Positions 9,002 to 18,565 of a stretch of DNA of 64,000 bases are shown here, piece after piece (within the stretch, counting starts at the first letter, position 1; each line of letters begins with the position of its first letter). The notes beneath the pieces are model-generated. The model was not told the origin of the DNA. It was given only the letters and a program-made list of their open reading frames with translations, and searched no databases. This DNA comes from Bin5 sp965218625 (GTDB lineage Bacteria > Chloroflexota > Anaerolineae > Caldilineales > Caldilineaceae): assembly GCA_965218625.1 (NCBI GenBank), contig CBDCLG010000017.1, positions 248,001 through 312,000 of the forward strand, given 5' to 3'. Position numbers and translations under genes: made by a program.

Positions 9002-10302
9002 GCCGTTCCCGTCTCCCTTCCCCAGACCGTCAACAGCACAACCGCTGCCAGTGTGCCGACCGCCGCCACCGGCCCCAACCCCCATACGCCGAAGCGGGTA
9101 TACATCCACGGGCCGGTAAATCCGCTGACGGTGAAGCCCACCAGATTGAGCGCCACCGACAGGGAAATCATCTTGCCCCGCCGGTCCGGCGCCTGTTCGC
9201 TGATCAGGGCGATCGCGCTGACGATTCCATACTCGAAAACAAAGCGCAGCAGCACCAGCGCAGCGATGACAGGAATCAGGCCGACATTAACAAAAGGCAG
9301 GGAACTGTAAACCAGCAGCGAACCCAGCATGCCTGCCTGGACTGCGCGCTTCTTGCCGACCCGGTCGGTGATCAGCGAGACGAGCACACTGCCGCACAGG
9401 TCCGCCGCGCCCTGCGCCAGCGCCACCAGGCCCAGCCTTTCCGGGGCCAGACCGTACTCGGTCTGCAGCCAGGCGCCGTGGGCAATGAGGATGTGGACCT
9501 GGCTGAAATAGAAGAGACCATTGGCGCAGATGACGGCGAAGGCGGCGCGCCAGTTGGCACCGAGATCAAAAAGGCCGGCGACTCTGTCTACATTGAGAGG
9601 AGGAAGGTATGAGAGAAGGGGGGTGAGAGAACGGCTCCTCATTCTCTTTGGCGCGACCTGCCGGACGCGGGCGGCGGCAACCTCCTTGCGGGCGGCTTCT
9701 CCCCTCGCTTCCGGCAGCAATCTGAGCAGAACCCAGCCGGCCAGCATGGCTGTGGCCAGAACCATGAAAGGCAGCTGCCAGTTGAAACGCCCGAAGAGAA
9801 ACCCCATCAGCGACAGACCGACAATGCCGGCCAGTGCCCAGGAATATTCCAGCGCGCCGATGCCGCGCGCCCGCTGCGCAAAGGGCAACCGCGCGCTGAT
9901 GTAGGCCTGGCAGGTGGGCAGGAAGCCGGTCAGGCCCATGCCGGAAACGACCATGCCGGCGACGACCGACCAGATTCCGGCGCCGCTGCCCAGCAGATAC
10001 ATGCCGGCTGCGGCCAGCAGCAGGGACAGTCGCATAAGGCGGCGGTAGCCGTAGCGATCGGCCGCCGCGCCGAACAGCGGCGCGCTCAACCCGGCGAGGC
10101 TGCGCAGACTGACGAGGCGGCCAAGCAGGACGATATCAATGGCCATTCCCAGGGCTATGGTCTGCAGGAAGGGAAAGAAAAGCTGGGTCGTTGTATCGAC
10201 CGCCAGCCGGGTGGCGATACAGGCAGCCAGGATATGGCGGAAGCGGGTGATGCCCCAGCGGCGGCCTGCGCGTTCGCCCGCGCCCGGCTGCCCGTTACTC
10301 AC
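8986..10302 (-). CDS. Major facilitator superfamily transporter
   Basis: A 438-residue inner-membrane protein with about 12 hydrophobic helices and the MFS loop 2-3 pattern (LFGAAADRYGYRRLMRLSLL, about 77-96). A second half starts with DRVGKKRAVQAGMLGSLLV. Substrate unknown; it may export or import a small solute. The GTG start overlaps the last 8 bases of the preceding lipoprotein gene, implying coupling. The C-terminus ends TAVDSG, read from the start of the GGATAGT heptamer array that also provides the TAG stop, so the native tail has probably been replaced by repeat sequence. Confidence 0.88.
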   Translation of the reverse strand: MSNGQPGAGERAGRRWGITRFRHILAACIATRLAVDTTTQLFFPFLQTIALGMAIDIVLLGRLVSLRSLAGLSAPLFGAAADRYGYRRLMRLSLLLAAAGMYLLGSGAGIWSVVAGMVVSGMGLTGFLPTCQAYISARLPFAQRARGIGALEYSWALAGIVGLSLMGFLFGRFNWQLPFMVLATAMLAGWVLLRLLPEARGEAARKEVAAARVRQVAPKRMRSRSLTPLLSYLPPLNVDRVAGLFDLGANWRAAFAVICANGLFYFSQVHILIAHGAWLQTEYGLAPERLGLVALAQGAADLCGSVLVSLITDRVGKKRAVQAGMLGSLLVYSSLPFVNVGLIPVIAALVLLRFVFEYGIVSAIALISEQAPDRRGKMISLSVALNLVGFTVSGFTGPWMYTRFGVWGLGPVAAVGTLAAVVLLTVWGRETGTAVDSG

Positions 10303-10996
10303 CGGTCCGGCGCACGTTCGCGCCCGGCGGCGGGAAAAAGACGAAGGTCACCGGATCGATCGCTTCGTTGAAACGGATGAACTCGAAACGCAATCGGAAG
10401 CCGCTGTCGCCCTCGATGGCGAGCGGATAGTAGACGCTCCTGTCCAGCCAGACGGTCACCTCTTCGCCGACCTCGGCGAGCGGGTTTTGCGTCGGCGGCA
10501 GGAGGAGCTGCACGCGCAGCGCGTTGCGGCCGGCGACCTCCTCCTCGCCGATGATATGGATGTCGGCGGCGCGCAGGGCGGCCAGCACGTCATCCGGCAG
10601 CGTCTCCAGCAGGGAGGTGCCAAAACGGGCGCCCTTGGCGGGCGGCCCCTTGGTCCGGTCGGTGACGGTGGCGATGTTCAGCAGCGGGTCGTAGGTCCAG
10701 GCCTCTTCGTCGTTGAACACCAAAATGAAGACGGCTTTGCGGTCCAGCCCTTTAAGCTCCGTTTCGGCGCGCAGATGGCGGGGGCGCTGCACCCACAGCT
10801 CGTACTCGAGGGCCTGGTCGTTTTTGCCCAGCAGGAGCCGGCCTTTGATTGTCTGCAGCTGTTGCAGCCGCGCGGCGGCCTCATCGGGCAGACGGTCGGC
10901 GTCGGGTGGGCGGTTTGTGAAGTAGAGGACGGCCAGCACGACAGCGGCCAGCACTGCCAGCCCGGCGACGGTTCCCGCGATCCATTTGCGATCCAT
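10295..10996 (-). CDS. LolA/LppX-like membrane-anchored protein
   Basis: A 233-residue protein with an N-terminal membrane anchor (AGTVAGLAVLAAVVLAVLYF, about 7-26) and an exported domain. The motif order (LQTIKGRLLLG, ELWVQRPRHLRAETEL, VFNDEEAWTYDPLLN, VTVWLDRSVYYPLAIEG) is that of the LolA-like half-barrel fold that carries lipids or lipoproteins, also seen in sporulation/lipoprotein carriers of monoderm bacteria. It has no lipobox Cys. The stop overlaps the MFS start (GTGAGTAA), so the two form a two-gene operon and may act together. Function beyond fold is not established. Confidence 0.7.
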   Translation of the reverse strand: MDRKWIAGTVAGLAVLAAVVLAVLYFTNRPPDADRLPDEAAARLQQLQTIKGRLLLGKNDQALEYELWVQRPRHLRAETELKGLDRKAVFILVFNDEEAWTYDPLLNIATVTDRTKGPPAKGARFGTSLLETLPDDVLAALRAADIHIIGEEEVAGRNALRVQLLLPPTQNPLAEVGEEVTVWLDRSVYYPLAIEGDSGFRLRFEFIRFNEAIDPVTFVFFPPPGANVRRTGE

Positions 10997-11281
10997 CGGA
11001 AGGTTTTCGGTGGAGGGTTTATGGTTGTCAGTGGTCGCCGCGTCGTTTCGGTTTCAACATGGCCTGAAACGCTCCGCGACTCATCGATTCACTGCGCACC
11101 AGGTTCCGATTTCTCACATAGTCTCAGCATGAACGTTTGCTGCCAAATGCGCTGGAGAGAGAAAATCGGGAATCAGAACTTCAGTCCGAGTACGACCATC
11201 TCCACTGCCGGCATGAAACCCGGCCTATGTGATAGCAATGCAATCATGCTTATTGGCGCGACCTAAGAAATGGAATCTGTC
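10997..11281. other. Non-coding gap, nothing recognised
   Basis: A gap of lower G+C upstream of the lipoprotein gene and the toxin-antitoxin remnant. It starts with a short phrase-repeat stretch (GGTTTTCGGTGGAGGG) and contains no supported gene. Confidence 0.5.
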
Positions 11282-11899
11282 ATGGCAAGCATAACCGTGC
11301 GTCACCTTGAAGTACAGGAGACTGAAGCGCCGGCTGCGTATCGAGCAGCCGAAAACGGTCGTTCAATGGAACATGAAGCCCGCCACATCTTGAGAGCGGC
11401 ACTCTATCCCAAGCCCCTTTGCAAGGACCTTGCGAGCGCGATTCGTGCCAGATTCGCGCCCCTGGGCGGGGTCGAACTGGACATCCCTCCCCGTTCACCC
11501 ATGCGCAAGAATCGCCTTGATTTTACTCCAGCTCCTGAGAATGCTCATCCTGTATTTCAAGTGTCGTCTCGAGAAGCTAATGCTTGCCCGACTACGAGTC
11601 CCATCGAGAAGATCCAGAGTTGCCGCGCAAGCGGCTGAAGAACCTCTACCTGTCCAGCCGTCAGCGAAGCTGAGTTGCTCTGTGGGGTCGAGATACTGCC
11701 ACCAGGTCGAAGACGAGACAGACTGCTCGAAGAAGTGATGGGGATGCTGCAGGAGGATTTTGATGGACGCCTCCTTCCCTTTGACAGCGCCGCAGCCCGG
11801 GCCTACGCCGTGGTCGCCGCGACTCGACGCGCCGCCGGCGCCTCCGGCAGGCAGCATCGGGCGCACACGTGGCCAGGAAGAGGACACCTACCGCATTAG
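11282..11899 (+). pseudogene. FitAB-type toxin-antitoxin remnant (RHH antitoxin plus broken PIN toxin)
   Basis: The antitoxin part begins MASITVRHLEVQETEAPAAY then AAENGRSMEHEARHILRAAL and FAPLGGVELDIPPR, a clear FitA/Arc-type ribbon-helix-helix antitoxin of about 80 residues. The following PIN toxin survives in shifted frames: SREANACP near 11570, NLYLS near 11640, then AVSEAELLCGVEILPPGRRR and GRLLPFDSAAARAYAVVAAT (11655-11830), matching the FitB core, before the frame is lost again where the last catalytic acidic residues should be. The antitoxin could still be made; the toxin is broken. A second degraded copy of the antitoxin lies at about 14650-14930. Confidence 0.8.
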
Positions 11900-13111
11900 C
11901 GGCCGGCACGACCGGCCCGTCAACAGTTCCCGCGGTTCATTTTCCGTCCATCGGTTCAAATTTTAATTTTCAGTTTTGGAATTCAGTAGCTATGGGCTTG
12001 ACAAGTGAATTAGAATCACTTATAGCGTTTTCAGCTTGCCCAACATAGCGGGGCAGCATAAATTTGACCCCCGCCTTGTGCCTACGCAGCCGGGAGCAGA
12101 TTCTCTATCAGTTTTCGTCAGGATGAAACGCACATCCAGAAACCTTTCCCGTTATCGCAGGAAGCCTAGAGAAGCCAGGATTGGTGAAGACGATTTCTTG
12201 TTTTGTTCTCAGCAATCGGGCTCAACAAGGGCTCCCCTTGCCCGTATTGCAAGAGGCGGAGGGCCTAAATCCATGATGAAATCGCGATGCAGATCAGGAT
12301 TATCACTAAGTGCGTCAAACGGAGGCCATAAGTATGACGCTCCCTATATTGCTTAGTTCGATCTGGCTTAGACCATAGATTTCTGCCCAGCGTTAGCCTG
12401 CGATGCTCCAATGGAGGTTTAACTATCGCGGTTTAACCTACGGATTTCCAGCAACAATACTGGCAGACCTATGTGAGGCAATTTTGGAAGCCGATATGGA
12501 GGGTTCACGCCAAGCAGGATTTGCCTGACTGCTCATTTGCTAATGAGGGGATTCGCAAGATTGGTCATAAGATTGACGAAGCGACAGGCTATCAAGAAGC
12601 TCCGAAGAGCTAGCCTTAGCAAATCCTAGAGCAGATACATTGCAAATGATCTGCAAAAATGGAACCAAATCCAAAGGAATTTTATGAAGAAATCTATCGC
12701 CTTCAAGGATGGGAATATCCCCAAGGGGAGGAAATTTCCCGCAATTCTATGGACATACACGAATGACATCGTATACAGGTCGGCTAGCTCCATAAGTCCT
12801 CGAAAGTCGTTGCGGGAGAAGGTCAGTCCGACTCTTACCCACAGCGTAGAGCGTCAAACATCATGCAGATATCTCATCGGCACATTACGGTCCCCTGCGG
12901 GAGCACTTAGCCTCGGGTAATCGAGATTGATCAAAGGTTCAAACGGCTTGGGCCGGTTTTCAACCGGCGCGCTTGCAAACATCCTATCATAGGGACGAAC
13001 ATGGAACTTCCATTTGAAGAATTCGACATGGAAAGCTAAGGTTGTTTTGACGACCCAAAGCCCATAGCTAAATTCTTCAGTTCTTGGTGGATCGCTAGTC
13101 TTATGTCGGCC
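11900..13111. other. 1.2-kb region without a supported gene
   Basis: AT-richer than its surroundings, with only short open frames on both strands. Fragments such as EFYEEIYRLQGWEYPQGEE (about 12670-12730) look protein-like but are interrupted and match no family I recognise. Probably eroded accessory DNA. Confidence 0.5.
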
Positions 13112-13592
13112 TCAACGCGACGGGCAGGAGAGTCCGATCCGACACAAATTCCTATTGTTCAAAAGTCCGTGAACGTTTGTGAAATCCCTGCGCTCATTCG
13201 TCGAATACACTTTGCCACGCGGCTTATCCAGGACGTTTGTTTACGAAGTCCCCATCAAACGTTAGAGTAGGAGGCGAGCGCCACTAATTTGGGCTAATGC
13301 GATGATATGTGTGTCATTGGAGCGACATCTCCGTTCCATTTCTTGAAGTTCACTCCTCCTTTTCATCCCAACTTCAATGGATGTCTCCCGTCTCAACTTT
13401 CCCGGCAAGAATCGCTTGTTGAATCCGTGGCCCTCCTCACTTTTGGGCCTTCCCGTCATTGAGTTCGTCAAGAAGCTTTCTGCCAACAAGCCGAATGAGA
13501 ACCAGAGTTGAGCTTCTTGAGATTTCGCCAGCCTCTGGACGATTGGTCCGAACACTTCTGTGAGAAACGTTCCCGTCAACAATTGCACACAT
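13112..13592 (-). pseudogene. PIN-domain protein, second gene of an ATPase-PIN pair, frameshifted
   Basis: Reading from the ATG at 13592: MCAIVDGNVSHRSV (first PIN strand with the catalytic Asp), then NRPEAGEI, RLVGRKLLDELNDG, after a frame change CRSNDTHIIALAQISGARLL (the second PIN acidic cluster), and after another change DKPRGKVYSTNERRDF and GLLNNRNLC near 13170-13130. The order matches a PIN-like nuclease of about 160 residues. Its start is only 3 bases after the ancestral stop of the ATPase gene, so the two formed an operon. At least two frameshifts and an early stop (TAA at 13263) make it non-functional. Confidence 0.72.
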
Positions 13593-13595
13593 TTC

Positions 13596-14442
13596 CTATA
13601 ACCCCAATGATTTTGCTGTTTCTTCATGAAGAAATTGCGGTAGCTGCGGGCGCGTTATTGAAGTTGCCCGCGATTTCGTCGAAATTTCCAGTGAGTGAAT
13701 GCGCACATCCAGGTTCATCCCGTTCGAAGAAAAGGAGCGAGACATCTTCAGGTTTCAAGGCCCCCGCTCTGTCACGAACATCCATGCGCACGCGATCGAT
13801 CAGGATCACTGTGCGTCTCGACGATAAGTTGACGCTCCCTGTTCGCGATCTGACAGAACAAACTGCCAAGCGCAGCCTGCGCGCTGGGGTGAAGGTGTAC
13901 TTCCGGCTGCTGCAAAAGGAACAGCGGCGGCGCGTCTGGTCGCAGCAACTCGGTTATCGGAAGCAGCGCTTGGCTGACGCCATATCCGACGTCAATGAGA
14001 TTGCGCAATGGGCCCTTTAATTTGCTTCCAGTTTTTCTGACTTGAATCTGGAATGGTCGCTGTCTCTCCGTCCCAGCCGCTTTATGGAGATTTCATCGAA
14101 CAGACCAGCTTCCTTACCAAATTCCTGTACGCCTTTTCCGAGTTCAGTCCACTCTTTTTTGCGCCGCGTAAACACGTCCGCGAGATACATCGGCACATAG
14201 TCCCCCTCAGGGTCCCGGGTGGGTCGGGATGGATCATAGGTGCGGCGCGGCTTGGAACGCACTGGCGCGCTGGCCGGACGCTCGTCGAAGTAACGGCTGT
14301 CAAACCAAGGAAGTCTTCGGAGAATCTCGTATTCTTCAGAACTAAATGGAGGAGAGCCATCAAGCGGTTTGAATTCCGGGCCTCCTTCTTGGTTTTCCTC
14401 AGAAATTGACGATCTTCTAAAGTGAAAACGCGGGGGCATCAT
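13596..14442 (-). pseudogene. AAA/OLD-like ATPase (DUF3696 type), truncated and frameshifted
   Basis: The C-terminal half of an SMC/RecF-like ATPase. Blocks in order: RYFDERPASAPVRSKPRRTY and EGDYVPMYLADV (14310-14160), GLFDEISIKRLGR (about 14080), then in another frame LIDVGYGVSQAL, PPLFLLQQPEVHLHPSAQAA (Walker B and D-loop region, about 13920-13870), RERQLIVETHSD (switch His, about 13815), then RVRMDVRDRAGALKPEDVSL (about 13800-13740). The ancestral end EETAKSLGL followed by a TAG at 13598-13596 is readable in frame just before the PIN gene. The N-terminal Walker A part is absent. This resembles ATPase subunits of two-gene anti-phage or toxin-like modules. Confidence 0.72.
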
Positions 14443-14649
14443 AAGTTCTTGAATTGAGTATCGTATTTCTCTACTCTCTGCTCTCGCTCTTCTCCCATCT
14501 CCCCCTCTGTGTCATCAACTTTAATGAGATAGTCAATGCAATCGAAACGTCCTATCCGAGTGTCGCCGCAAACGTCTCCCAACAGGAAATGGAGATCGTG
14601 CCAACTTTCCCAAATGTTACGCCAAAATGGTATGCATAATGCCGTGCGT

Positions 14650-14930
14650 AACCTTTTTGAAGAAGGGCCGTCGAAACTGCCGGCTGCGTATTCGAGCTCA
14701 GCCGAAAACGGTCGCCTTCAATGTGAGCGAGTCAAAAGCCCAGATCATACATCATCCTTGAAGTCCGGAATCTTGTAGTCGTTGGCTATCGCAAGGGCCC
14801 CTATGGCCAGGAAGGACCTTGCCCGAGCTGTTCTCTCGTGCCAGGAGCGTGAGCGGTGCCCCTGGGCCGTCTGATCTTCCCGAACTGGACATCTCCTCCC
14901 CGTTCACCCATGCGCAGAACGGCCCGATTC
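14650..14930 (+). pseudogene. Second, more degraded copy of the FitA-like antitoxin
   Basis: DNA here aligns by eye with 11290-11510: CCGTGCGTAACC versus CCGTGCGTCACC, CTGCCGGCTGCGTATTCGAGC versus GCCGGCTGCGTATCGAGC, CAGCCGAAAACGGTCG in both, and GAACTGGACATC followed by CCCGTTCACCCATGCGCA in both. Translated scraps include AAYSSSAENGR and GKDLARAVL. Several indels destroy the frame, and no toxin follows; the dehalogenase-like gene lies immediately downstream in the opposite direction. Confidence 0.7.
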
Positions 14931-14971
14931 GAGCTGAAGCGGACAACCCGGTGATCACGCCCCGCATTGCC

Positions 14972-15871
14972 CTACCGCGTCCGCTCCATGAAGGCGCGCA
15001 AGGGCCGGGCAGGATCCGCTCGGGCGCCTTCTTCGGCCAGAAAATGTCCGCAATCGCTGAACTCGTGCACTTCAACGTCGCTCAGCTCGGACTGCCAGCG
15101 CTTGAGCTCCTTCGCGCGGAAGGCGATGTCCTTGAAACCCCAGAAGATGAGCGCCGGCTTGGCGCTGAACGCGGCGCGTTCGTCCCAGATCGAGCGCAGC
15201 CAGTCGGTAGCGCCGATGATATGTCCGGGAAAGGCGGCGCAAGCGGCACGCGCGTTGGGCGCGGGCTGCGCGTCGCGATAGTGCGCCATCACCTCCGGCG
15301 TCAGCGCCTGCTTCTGCGCGACGGCCATCGGCAGAACCCTGTTGACGAAAAAGTTGTGGCGCTTGATGAGATATTGCCCCAGCCAACTCGCCATGAAGAA
15401 GCTGAAAAACAGGTAGTGCGGATCGCGCGCGACCGGCCAGCACCAGGTGTTGGCAATGACAAGCCGCTTGACCCGCTGCGGATGCTTGCGGGCGAAATCA
15501 AGGCCGATCGGCCCGCCCCAATCGGTCAGGTAGAGGGTCAGGTCGTGCAGGTCGAGATGGTCGAGCAGGGCCGCGACCGCGGCGGCGTGGGCTTCAGGCC
15601 GGTGGTCGGCGGGCTGATCGCTGCGCGATGAAAGGCCGAAGCCGATATGGTCGGGGGCGATGCAGCGGAACTGGCCGCGCAGCTCCTTGACCAGGTGGCG
15701 AAACTCGAAGGACCAGGCCGGGTTGCCGTGCAGGAAAAGGAGCGGCTCGCCCGCGCCCTCGTCGATGTAGTGCATCGCGTGGCCGGACGGCGTGGTGAAG
15801 AAGTGGCTTTCAAAGGGGAAGATCTCGTCCGATACCCATGCAGGGCGCGCGGGAGTTTCAGGCTGGCTCAA
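14972..15871 (-). CDS. Haloalkane dehalogenase-like alpha/beta hydrolase
   Basis: A 299-residue alpha/beta hydrolase. Catalytic elements: oxyanion region HGNPAWSFEFRHL with Asn50, nucleophile Asp117 in LTDWGGPIG followed by Trp118, acid Asp248 in LIFWGFKDIAF, and His276 in DCGHFLAEE. A nucleophile Asp next to Trp, Asn after HG and an Asp acid after strand 7 is the D-H-D plus N-W pentad of haloalkane dehalogenase subfamily III, which hydrolyses carbon-halogen bonds. TTG start with GGAGAG six bases upstream. It lies 33 bases behind ftsK and may be cotranscribed. Dehalogenase activity is inferred; some relatives are of unknown function. Confidence 0.8.
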   Translation of the reverse strand: MSQPETPARPAWVSDEIFPFESHFFTTPSGHAMHYIDEGAGEPLLFLHGNPAWSFEFRHLVKELRGQFRCIAPDHIGFGLSSRSDQPADHRPEAHAAAVAALLDHLDLHDLTLYLTDWGGPIGLDFARKHPQRVKRLVIANTWCWPVARDPHYLFFSFFMASWLGQYLIKRHNFFVNRVLPMAVAQKQALTPEVMAHYRDAQPAPNARAACAAFPGHIIGATDWLRSIWDERAAFSAKPALIFWGFKDIAFRAKELKRWQSELSDVEVHEFSDCGHFLAEEGARADPARPLRAFMERTR

Positions 15872-15904
15872 GGGGAACTCTCCTGTGATGGGAGGAAGGC
15901 GGCA

Positions 15905-18565
15905 TTACATCCAGATCCGGAGCGGGGCATCTTCATCGTCGGGGTCGGGCGATGCGGCCTGGCCGTTGCCGGCAGGGGCGCCGTCATGCTCGGCGGGGGC
16001 TGCGGGCGGCGCGGGGAGCGGGACCGGTTCAGCCTCTGCGCTCGGCGCGGCCTCCTCGGGAACGGGCTCCGCCGCGACTTCGCTTTCCCCATCGCTTTCC
16101 CCTTCACTTTCTCGGTCGCTTTCCGCTGCGTCCTGGAGATAGACCTCACGGCCCTGGCTGCGGCCCCGGTCCGGGCCCAGAACGCCGGCTGCCTCGAGCT
16201 GCCCCACGAGACGGCTGGCGCGGTTGAAGCCGACGCGCAGCTTGCGCTGGAGTATCGTGACCGAGCCGCGGCCGGCCTCGTTCACCACCTGCACGGCCTC
16301 GTCGAAAAGCTCATCGCGTTCGCCGTCGGCCGGCGGCGGTGCGGATATGTGCGTTGGCCCGTCGTCCTCTGCGACGAGAGCGAGCGTTTTATCCTCTTCT
16401 TTCTGCGGCGCGTCCGTCTCTCTATTTTCCGGGGGTGCGGCGAGAGATGTGGGCTGCGGGGTGAGGAACGGGAGGGGAAGGCTCTCCTCTTCATCTTCTC
16501 CATGTCCCTGGAGATAGCTCTCCAGTTTGTGGAAGTTCTGCCAGTAGCGGACGATGCGGTTGGTCTCCGGGTCGTCGAGGAACGCGCCCTGCAAACGCTC
16601 GAGCTTGCTTGCGTCCGGGGCCATGAAGAGCATATCGCCGCGCCCCAGCAGGCTTTCGGCGCCGGGCAGGTCGAGGACGACGCGGCTGTCGATCTGGCTG
16701 GTGACGGCGAAGGCGATGCGGGCCGGAAAGTTGGCTTTGATCAGGCCGGTGATGACATCGACCGAGGGCCGCTGGGTGGCGACGATCAGGTGGATGCCGA
16801 CGGCGCGAGCCATCTGCGCCAGCCGGATCACGTGTTTCTCGACCTCCTCGGGCGCGGCCATCATCAGGTCGGCCATCTCGTCGATGACGACGACGATATA
16901 GGGCAGGGTCTCCTCGCCCAGTTTGCGCAGATAGGCGTTGAAACGCTCCAGGTCGCGCACGCCGGCCTGGTTCAGGAGCTGGTAGCGCCGCTCCATCTCC
17001 TTGATGCACCAGAAGAGCATTCCCGCGGCGCGGTCCACGTCGGTGACGACCGGGCTCAGGAGATGGGGTGTGCCGTTGTAGACGGTCAGCTCGACCATTT
17101 TGGGGTCGATCATGAGCAGCCGCAGCGTTTCGGGCGTGTGCGTCAGCAGCAGACAGCCGATGATCGAATTGATGCAGACCGACTTGCCGGTCCCGGTGGC
17201 GCCGGCGATCAGCAGATGGGGCATGCGCGTGAGGTCGGTGATGACCGGTTTGCCGCGCACGTCCTCGCCCAGCGCGATCGGCAGGCGGCCGCGCGCCTGC
17301 ACGGCCTCGAACGCCTCGCTCTCCATCAACTCCTTGAGGCCGACATTGTTGCTCTCCGAATTGGGCACCTCGATGCCGACATAGCTTGTCCCCGGGATCG
17401 GCGCCTCGATGCGCACGGTGCGCGCCGCGAGCGCCAGCGCAAGGTCGTTCGTGAGGCTGGCGATCTTGCTGACCTTGACCTTGGTGCGCTTGACCTCGCC
17501 GCGCACCATCCGCTCGATATAGCCGGGACGGATCAGATATTGTGTGACGGTGGGGCCGGCGTTGACGCCTTCAAAGTCGGCCGGGACGCCGAAGAGGGCC
17601 AGCGTCTCCTCCAGCAGCCGCCCGCGGTAGCGGATCAGATCGTCGCTGTCGCTCGACCGGTCCCAGAAATCCAGCATATCGTTCAGCTGTGGGAGTTCCC
17701 ACGCCGGCTGCGTCCTGCCGTTTCTGGCCGGCAGCTGATCTTCGGCGCCGAGCATCGAAAGCTGATTGTCGGAAACGGCAAGCTCGTGCGCGTCCGCTTC
17801 GCGTCCGTCTTCTGCGGCGTGGCCGGCGTGCGCCGGCGCTGAGAGCGGCGTGGCGGGCGGCGTCAGCGGGGAGATTGCGGGCCTGTCCTTTTTCTCTCCG
17901 TTGCCGAAACCGGGGAAGTTCATCTGCTGGCCTTCGCGCCACGTTTGGCGCCAGGTCGTGCGCAGGCTCTCCCAGCCATCGAGGGCCATGTCGGCGCCGC
18001 CATCCCAGAGCGTCTCCCACAGGCGGCGGCCGCTGACCATGGCCAGCCCCAAGAGGGCGCCGCAGACGAGCAGCGTCCATGCGCCCCAGCCGGGCAGCCC
18101 GTCCTCAAGCAGATTGGCGATGAAGAGACCGAGCGCGCCGCCGGCGCCGCCGGCGGCAATGCGCGCCGCGCGCGACAATGAAGGCAGCCACAGGGTGATG
18201 GCGGTGATGTAAGCCAGAAATACGAGCAGCAGACCGGTGGGGATGCGCCAGGGCAGGATGGGCAGCGCCCGCTTTGCGCCGGCGCGCGTGCTCGAGCCGT
18301 CGATGACGTGCAGGACCATCCACAGGCCGAGGAAGCCGGTCAGCAGGGGTACGCCGGCCACACCGTCGCCGGTGGCGGCGCGCAGGAGATCGATCCAAAA
18401 ACCGGTTACGCTGCCGCGCGAGCCGGTGAGCAGGCTGAGGAGCGTGAAGACCGAGACCAGCACGAGGGCGAGGCCGACGATTTCAAAACGGGTGACGGCC
18501 GCCAGCCCGTCCACGACCTGCCTCAGCGGATTCGCATTTCTCTTTCGACGTCGTTTGGCTGCCAT
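15905..18565 (-). CDS. ftsK: DNA translocase FtsK/SpoIIIE
   Basis: An 886-residue hexameric DNA pump for chromosome segregation at the division septum. Four N-terminal membrane segments (about 30-165, e.g. FEIVGLALVLVSVFTLLSLL), a linker, then the motor: SYVGIEVPN, Walker A GATGTGKSVC near 453, Walker B IVVVIDEMADLM near 555 and ATQRPSVDVITGLIKANFPA. The C-terminal gamma winged helix (DELFDEAVQVV then GSVTILQRKLRVGFNRASRL, about 748-800) is followed by an acidic Glu/Ser-rich and Pro-rich tail (about 825-886) longer than usual. No strong ribosome site is visible before the ATG. Confidence 0.96.
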   Translation of the reverse strand: MAAKRRRKRNANPLRQVVDGLAAVTRFEIVGLALVLVSVFTLLSLLTGSRGSVTGFWIDLLRAATGDGVAGVPLLTGFLGLWMVLHVIDGSSTRAGAKRALPILPWRIPTGLLLVFLAYITAITLWLPSLSRAARIAAGGAGGALGLFIANLLEDGLPGWGAWTLLVCGALLGLAMVSGRRLWETLWDGGADMALDGWESLRTTWRQTWREGQQMNFPGFGNGEKKDRPAISPLTPPATPLSAPAHAGHAAEDGREADAHELAVSDNQLSMLGAEDQLPARNGRTQPAWELPQLNDMLDFWDRSSDSDDLIRYRGRLLEETLALFGVPADFEGVNAGPTVTQYLIRPGYIERMVRGEVKRTKVKVSKIASLTNDLALALAARTVRIEAPIPGTSYVGIEVPNSESNNVGLKELMESEAFEAVQARGRLPIALGEDVRGKPVITDLTRMPHLLIAGATGTGKSVCINSIIGCLLLTHTPETLRLLMIDPKMVELTVYNGTPHLLSPVVTDVDRAAGMLFWCIKEMERRYQLLNQAGVRDLERFNAYLRKLGEETLPYIVVVIDEMADLMMAAPEEVEKHVIRLAQMARAVGIHLIVATQRPSVDVITGLIKANFPARIAFAVTSQIDSRVVLDLPGAESLLGRGDMLFMAPDASKLERLQGAFLDDPETNRIVRYWQNFHKLESYLQGHGEDEEESLPLPFLTPQPTSLAAPPENRETDAPQKEEDKTLALVAEDDGPTHISAPPPADGERDELFDEAVQVVNEAGRGSVTILQRKLRVGFNRASRLVGQLEAAGVLGPDRGRSQGREVYLQDAAESDRESEGESDGESEVAAEPVPEEAAPSAEAEPVPLPAPPAAPAEHDGAPAGNGQAASPDPDDEDAPLRIWM

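Noticed and set aside
15647..17842. 731-codon plus-strand frame opposite ftsK
   Set aside because: Antisense shadow of a certain housekeeping gene; composition (Asp/Val/Gly/His-rich) is typical of such shadows.
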